DNA from: Ruminococcaceae bacterium UBA7080
GTDB taxonomy: Bacteria > Bacillota > Clostridia > Oscillospirales > Acutalibacteraceae
Direction of reading: 5' to 3'
Assembly: GCA_002493595.1 (NCBI GenBank)
Contig: DKZG01000031.1
Span: 1-18,362 of the forward strand
Length of the DNA: 18,362 bases
A model generated the notes under the pieces. The model saw only the letters and a list, made by a program, of their open reading frames with translations, ran no database searches and was not told the origin of the DNA. Of the stretch, positions 14,893-18,362 are shown one piece after another. The translations under genes were made by a program, and so were the position numbers. The first letter of the stretch is position 1, and each line of letters begins with the position of its first letter.

Positions 14893-15822
14893 ATGGCATC
14901 ATTTGCAATGATAAAAGAACTTGCAGAAAAAAAAGATAAAAACGGCAACGGCTTTCTTGACATGACAGTAATCGGCAGCGACAAAAAGGAATACCCGGCT
15001 AAAATATGGAGATTTGACAACAACGGCCGATTCTGTGAAGGTGAGGTTGTCGAAATTGAATATAATGTAGACAGCTATAAAGGTAAAACACAACTCACCA
15101 TTACCTCAATAAAAAAGGCATCGGATGATATGATAAAGGATTTTGTGCCGTCTTCCGAATATGACGGAGCTGCAGTGTTCAGCCTGCTTCTTAATAAAGT
15201 GAATTGCTTTAAGGACGATGAGTTAAAGCAAATTGTGTCTAAAATCATGCTTGATAACCGTGAAAAGCTTGAAATCTACCCTGCTGCATACAAGCTGCAT
15301 CATGCAATTGTCGGCGGACTGATGCTGCACACTGCCTCCATTGTGGAAATGGCTGAAAAAACTTGTATGGTATATCCGAATATCAACAGGGAGCTTTTGC
15401 TTTCAGGTGCTATTCTTCACGATGTGGCTAAAACCTTTGAGATGGAGACAGGAAAAACAGGGTTGTGCAGCGGATACACTGCAGGCGGAGAACTTATAGG
15501 GCACCTTGTTAAGGGTGCTATGTATGTAGAGGAAACGGCTAAACTGCTTGGAATTGAGGGCAAAAAGGTTATTTTGCTTGAACATATGATACTCTCTCAT
15601 CACGGAGTTCCCGAATATGGTTCACCTGTAAGGCCCATGTTTTTAGAGGCGGAAATTCTATCCGCTCTCGACTCCCTTGATGCAACTATTTTTGAGATAA
15701 ATCATGCAACCTCAAAAATTGAACCCGATAAGTTTACCGAAAGACAGTGGGCGCTTGATAACAGGAAGCTCTTTAACCACGGTCTTTCGGCAACGGAACA
15801 CAAAGTAAATTTAGGAGAATAG
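14893..15822 (+). CDS. yhaM: YhaM-type 3'-5' exoribonuclease (OB fold plus HD domain)
   Basis: A 309-residue cytosolic protein. The first 90 residues look like an OB-fold nucleic-acid binding domain (beta-rich, with K-E-Y-P-A-K-I-W and G-K-T-Q-L-T-I), followed by an HD metal-dependent phosphohydrolase domain: H-H-A-I-V-G-G-L-M-L-H-T from 136, the HD pair His176-Asp177 in I-L-H-D-V-A-K-T, and E-H-M-I-L-S-H-H-G with His231, 236 and 237. This matches B. subtilis YhaM, a manganese-dependent 3'-5' exoribonuclease involved in RNA turnover. The frame is open to 14809, but the promoter lies inside that stretch, and GAGGAA precedes the ATG at 14893, so the shorter start is chosen. prmA follows after 3 bases. 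Confidence 0.9.
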   Translation: MASFAMIKELAEKKDKNGNGFLDMTVIGSDKKEYPAKIWRFDNNGRFCEGEVVEIEYNVDSYKGKTQLTITSIKKASDDMIKDFVPSSEYDGAAVFSLLLNKVNCFKDDELKQIVSKIMLDNREKLEIYPAAYKLHHAIVGGLMLHTASIVEMAEKTCMVYPNINRELLLSGAILHDVAKTFEMETGKTGLCSGYTAGGELIGHLVKGAMYVEETAKLLGIEGKKVILLEHMILSHHGVPEYGSPVRPMFLEAEILSALDSLDATIFEINHATSKIEPDKFTERQWALDNRKLFNHGLSATEHKVNLGE

Positions 15823-15825
15823 GTT

Positions 15826-16767
15826 TTGGAAAATATTGTTAACAAAAGCTGGAGCGAAATTAAAATAACAGTTGACACAAAGGACATTGACACGGCGGGA
15901 AATATTGCCAATATGGTTGTTCCGTATGGTATTTATATTGAGGATTACTCTGATCTTGAGAGTGAGGTAATGGAAATTGCTCACATTGACCTTATTGAGG
16001 AAGAACTGCTTAAGTCAGACCGAACCAAAGGCATCATTCACGTATATGTAAATCCTCATGAGAATCCGATGGAGGCTGTTTCGTTTATTAGAGACAGACT
16101 TAAAAACGAAAATATTCACCATACTATTGACGTTGACAACTGTGCTACAGAGGATTGGGTTAATAACTGGAAACAATATTTCCATCCGATGCCGATAGGT
16201 AAAAAACTTCTTATCCGCCCTACCTGGGAAGATGAATACGATGCCGAGGGAAGAAAGGTTTTGCATATAGAACCCGGCCTTGCCTTTGGTACAGGCAGTC
16301 ACCCCACCACTAAATTATGTCTTGAAACACTTGAAAAACACATTACAGGCAATTCAACCGTGCTGGACATTGGCTGCGGCAGCGGCATTCTGTCCATCGC
16401 ATCTTTGCTGCTGGGTGCAAAATCAGCCTTTGGGGTTGACATTGATTCACTCGCCGTTAAAACAGCAATGGCAAATGCCGAAGAAAATGGATTCGACAAA
16501 CGTCAATTCAATGTCGTTCAGGGTAATTTGTCTGACAATGTATCAGGCAAATACAATGTCGTTGTTGCAAACATTGTCGCTGATATTATTATAGAATTCA
16601 ACAAGGATGTCGGCAGATTTCTTGATGATGACGGTATATACATTACCGGCGGAATTATCGAAAGCCGTGAGGACGAAGTGCTCTACTCCTTTAAACAAAA
16701 TCATTTTGAAGTATTGGAACGCTTTGAAGAAAAGGGCTGGCTGGTATTTGTGCTTAAAAAGGCATAG
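15826..16767 (+). CDS. prmA: Ribosomal protein L11 methyltransferase
   Basis: A 313-residue S-adenosylmethionine-dependent enzyme that methylates ribosomal protein L11. It has the PrmA N-terminal substrate-recognition domain (about 1-90), the signature G-L-A-F-G-T-G-S-H-P-T-T, SAM motif I V-L-D-I-G-C-G-S-G at 179-187, and the catalytic-loop segment V-A-N-I-V-A-D around Asn249. The start is TTG at 15826: AGGAG lies 8 nt upstream inside the end of yhaM, and the first residues fit the family start (W-S-E-I-K-I). It is co-transcribed with yhaM. In many Firmicutes prmA sits with dnaJ or rsmE; those are not here. Its TAG stop falls inside the arm of the terminator. Confidence 0.95.
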   Translation: MENIVNKSWSEIKITVDTKDIDTAGNIANMVVPYGIYIEDYSDLESEVMEIAHIDLIEEELLKSDRTKGIIHVYVNPHENPMEAVSFIRDRLKNENIHHTIDVDNCATEDWVNNWKQYFHPMPIGKKLLIRPTWEDEYDAEGRKVLHIEPGLAFGTGSHPTTKLCLETLEKHITGNSTVLDIGCGSGILSIASLLLGAKSAFGVDIDSLAVKTAMANAEENGFDKRQFNVVQGNLSDNVSGKYNVVVANIVADIIIEFNKDVGRFLDDDGIYITGGIIESREDEVLYSFKQNHFEVLERFEEKGWLVFVLKKA

Positions 16768-16796
16768 GATATGTATACATATCCTATGCCTTTTTA
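16755..16796. terminator. Perfect 42-bp palindromic bidirectional terminator
   Basis: The two halves centred between 16775 and 16776 are exact reverse complements over 21 bases each: an A run, then GGCATAGGATATGTA, mirrored and ending in a T run. It serves prmA on the plus strand and, by symmetry, the feoB remnant on the minus strand. The prmA stop codon (16765-16767) lies in the left arm. Between it and 16862 I see only a 12-bp palindrome TTCAAATTTGAA (16823-16834). Confidence 0.93.
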
Positions 16797-16862
16797 TTAT
16801 ATCCCCAGAATAAATGATTGGATTCAAATTTGAACACGCAATAAGAACGGACTGCTTTTTAT

Positions 16863-17810
16863 TCAATGAAATATCAGGTTAATCAATCCGCAAATTATAA
16901 CGCCTGCAAACAGTGGTGTCACAACGGACATAAGCGTCCACTTAACACTTTTTGTCTCTTTCCATATTGTAAGAAGCGTTGTAGAACAGGGAAAATGGAA
17001 CATGGAAAATATGCATGTGCAAAGTGCTGTTACCCAGGTCCAGCCATGGTCAACAAGTATTGTTTTCAGACTTTCAAGTGATGCATAATCCCCCATCTCA
17101 CCGGTAGACAAATAAGCCATTAAGGCAATGGGTATAACAATTTCATTCGCAGGGAAACCAAGTATAAATGCAAGAAGCATCACACCGTCAAGACCTATAA
17201 TATGCCCCACAGGGTCAAGAACATCAGCAATCTTACACAAAAGTGTCGTATCGGCAACACTGATATTTGCAAGCACCCATATTATGAGTCCGGCAGGAGC
17301 TGCAACCACAACTGCACGCAACAGCACAAACACTATTTTTTCTCTGACAGTATCGCCTATAAGCGTTAATATTTTAGGTTTTCTATAAGGCGGCAGCTCC
17401 AGCATAAAGGAACTTGTAACCCCCTTCAGCACAGTTGATGTAAGTGCTTTTGACGAAGCAAAAGTAAGCAGCATTGACACTGCAATCATTGCAAGAAGAA
17501 TCAGTGCTGACAGAAAACTGTTTTGGCTGAAAAACATGGATATAATTGCAATCATCAGTGGGAATCTTCCGTTGCAGGGAGTCAATGAATTGGTAATCAC
17601 GGCAACAAGACGTTCACGCGGTGAATCGATGATGCGGCATCCTGTTACACCGACAGCATTACAGCCATAGCCCATACAGGTAGTAAGTGCCTGTTTGCCG
17701 CAGGCACCGCAGCGTTCAAAAGCCCCGTCAAGATTAAAGGCAATCCTTGGCAAAACACCAAAGTCCTCCAAAAGCGCAAAAAGAGGAAAGAAAATTGCCA
17801 TGCCCAGAAT
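16863..17810 (-). pseudogene. feoB: feoB remnant: C-terminal membrane half of the ferrous iron transporter
   Basis: About 312 residues corresponding to the C-terminal half of FeoB, the GTP-driven ferrous iron importer, whose family members run about 600-800 residues. Visible are M-A-I-F-F-P-L-F-x-L-L-E-D with A-F-N-L-D, the cysteine-rich C-G-A-C-G-K-Q-A-L-T-T-C-M-G-Y-G-C-N-A segment, R-I-I-D-S-P-R-E-R and C-N-G-R-F-P (first Gate region), then the remaining helices, ending with the conserved F-H-F-P-C-S-T-T. Missing are the N-terminal GTPase domain (no G-x-x-N-x-G-K-[ST] P-loop) and the first membrane part. The frame is closed by TAA at 17811-17813, three codons before the first Met, which has no ribosome site. 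No GTPase sequence is found up to the end of the window, so this is most likely a 5' deletion. A functional membrane fragment is less likely. Confidence 0.85.
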
Positions 17811-17996
17811 TTATAAAAAACTACGGTCAACAAGCCCTTCTATCTTTCATCAATATTATATAATATGTGCTAATTTATTTCAATGAAATGTCGGAAATTC
17901 TTAACTGCTGTTCATTGTGATAACCCCCTTAAAATTTTATTTGCACAGCACTTGTGATGCGGGTGCGTACAACTGCTTGTTCACTTCTAAAGCGTG
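17811..17996. other. Non-coding stretch upstream of the feoB remnant
   Basis: No gene is supported here. On the minus strand a good ribosome site (AAGGGGG, 17930-17924) stands 8 nt before an ATG at 17915 whose frame stops after four codons (M-N-S-S). It may be the relic start of a gene whose body was lost, possibly feoB itself. Confidence 0.4.
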
Positions 17997-18058
17997 AAAA
18001 CAGACAATGTCAAGGTCATACGCAGTATGTTCATTTTAACCTTGATATTGTCTGTTTT
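17997..18058. repeat. Large branched hairpin, terminator-like
   Basis: AAAACAGACAATGTCAAGGT (17997-18016) pairs with ACCTTGATATTGTCTGTTTT (18039-18058) along 20 positions with one G-T pair. The loop holds a second hairpin, CATAC/GTATG (18017-18021 and 18025-18029). T5 follows on the plus strand and T4 on the minus strand. It may be a terminator or part of a small structured RNA. Confidence 0.6.
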
Positions 18059-18119
18059 TATGCTATGTTTATAAAAGCAGTGTTACGCTCTTTTTCCATA
18101 CCCCTGAGCAATAATATAT

Positions 18120-18179
18120 GCAGACAGCAAAAAGCAGACCGTATTTGAAAAAATACAGTCTGCTTTTTATTCTGTCTGC
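18120..18179 (-). terminator. 60-base composite hairpin, probable terminator of a gene entering from the right edge
   Basis: Three nested exact arms: GCAGACAG/CTGTCTGC (18120-18127, 18172-18179), AAAAAGCAGAC/GTCTGCTTTTT (18129-18139, 18158-18168) and GTATTT/AAATAC (18141-18146, 18151-18156). On the minus strand the middle arm ends in T5, as for a terminator, and it lies about 36-85 bases after the stop codon at 18215. The outer arm extends the structure beyond a simple terminator. Confidence 0.65.
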
Positions 18180-18214
18180 AATTTGGGTTATTAAGGCGGT
18201 TGGAAGATAATATA

Positions 18215-18362
18215 TTAAAACTTATTTCTATATATTATTAATCCTATAATAATTATCCCCAAGATTAATATGACTGGAAATTTTAATATATCATTTAATG
18301 TCATATTAAATGATGTTAATACTTGAATCAATGTTAAAATAATTATAAAAATTTCAATATTT
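18215..18362 (-). CDS. Partial 3' end of a probable membrane protein gene
   Basis: On the minus strand a frame stays open from the window edge to TAA at 18217-18215, giving 48 residues. It is very hydrophobic: an Ile/Leu-rich stretch at the left, then F-P-V-I-L-I-L-G-I-I-I-I-G-L-I-I-Y ending in R-N-K-F, a typical last membrane helix with a positive tail. The DNA is far more AT-rich than the metabolic genes, and a terminator-like hairpin follows the stop. AT-rich DNA easily gives hydrophobic open frames, so this is tentative; the family cannot be named. Confidence 0.4.
   Translation of the reverse strand, partial: NIEIFIIILTLIQVLTSFNMTLNDILKFPVILILGIIIIGLIIYRNKF

Noticed and set aside
17645..17833. 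Alternative minus-strand frame overlapping the start of the feoB remnant, tested as a frameshifted FeoB N-terminus
   Set aside because: Its residues upstream of 17801 do not resemble FeoB, so one frameshift does not restore the gene.
17954..18148. 64-codon plus-strand frame
   Set aside because: It runs across both hairpins, has no ribosome site and no family resemblance.
1..18362. CRISPR arrays, insertion sequences, riboswitches and T-boxes
   Set aside because: No regularly spaced repeats, transposase motifs or recognisable leader RNAs were seen; the arginine operon leader of about 30 nt is too short for such an element.

Overview
The window looks like chromosomal DNA from a low-GC Gram-positive anaerobe of the Clostridia, most likely a Ruminococcus-like member of the Oscillospirales. 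Pointers are a clostridial arginine operon with the acetyl-recycling enzyme ArgJ, a YhaM-type exoribonuclease, a PASTA-domain kinase-like protein, an SPP1-type holin, TTGACA/TATAAT promoters, TTG starts and strong AGGAG-type ribosome binding sites. The genus is inferred from general resemblance, not from a search.

Layout. (1) Positions 1-254: tRNA-Asp(GTC) and tRNA-Thr(GGT) in tandem, closed by an intrinsic terminator. (2) Positions 365-1681, minus strand: a compact phage-type lysis cassette (XhlA-like membrane coiled-coil protein, holin, C39-like cysteine peptidase with an SH3-like tail) with its own promoter and no other phage genes in view. (3) Positions 1682-1984: a 303-base divergent promoter region with a near-consensus ARG box. 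(4) Positions 1985-12233, plus strand: one tight operon argC-argJ-argB-argD-argF-carA-carB. It carries glutamate through the acetylated intermediates to ornithine, makes carbamoyl phosphate, and joins the two to citrulline; argG and argH are not here. (5) Positions 12300-12749, minus: a small helical ferritin-like protein. (6) Positions 13065-14735, minus: a membrane pseudokinase with a zinc ribbon and two PASTA domains. (7) Positions 14893-16767, plus: yhaM-like exoribonuclease and prmA, divergent from the pseudokinase and closed by a perfect 42-bp palindromic terminator. (8) Positions 16863-17810, minus: the C-terminal half of feoB without its GTPase half, apparently a pseudogene. (9) The last 550 bases hold two large hairpins and the AT-rich 3' end of a probable membrane-protein gene that runs off the window.

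The most striking feature is the last gene of the arginine operon. CarB does not stop at its usual end: it reads straight into a complete diaminopimelate epimerase (DapF) module, giving one 1343-residue polypeptide that joins carbamoyl-phosphate synthesis to a lysine/peptidoglycan enzyme. In that module the first of the two catalytic cysteines is alanine and the substrate-binding Asn near the N-terminus is Asp, so its activity is an open question. Other points for a second look are the pseudokinase with all three catalytic motifs changed, the solitary lysis cassette beside tRNA genes, and the truncated feoB.
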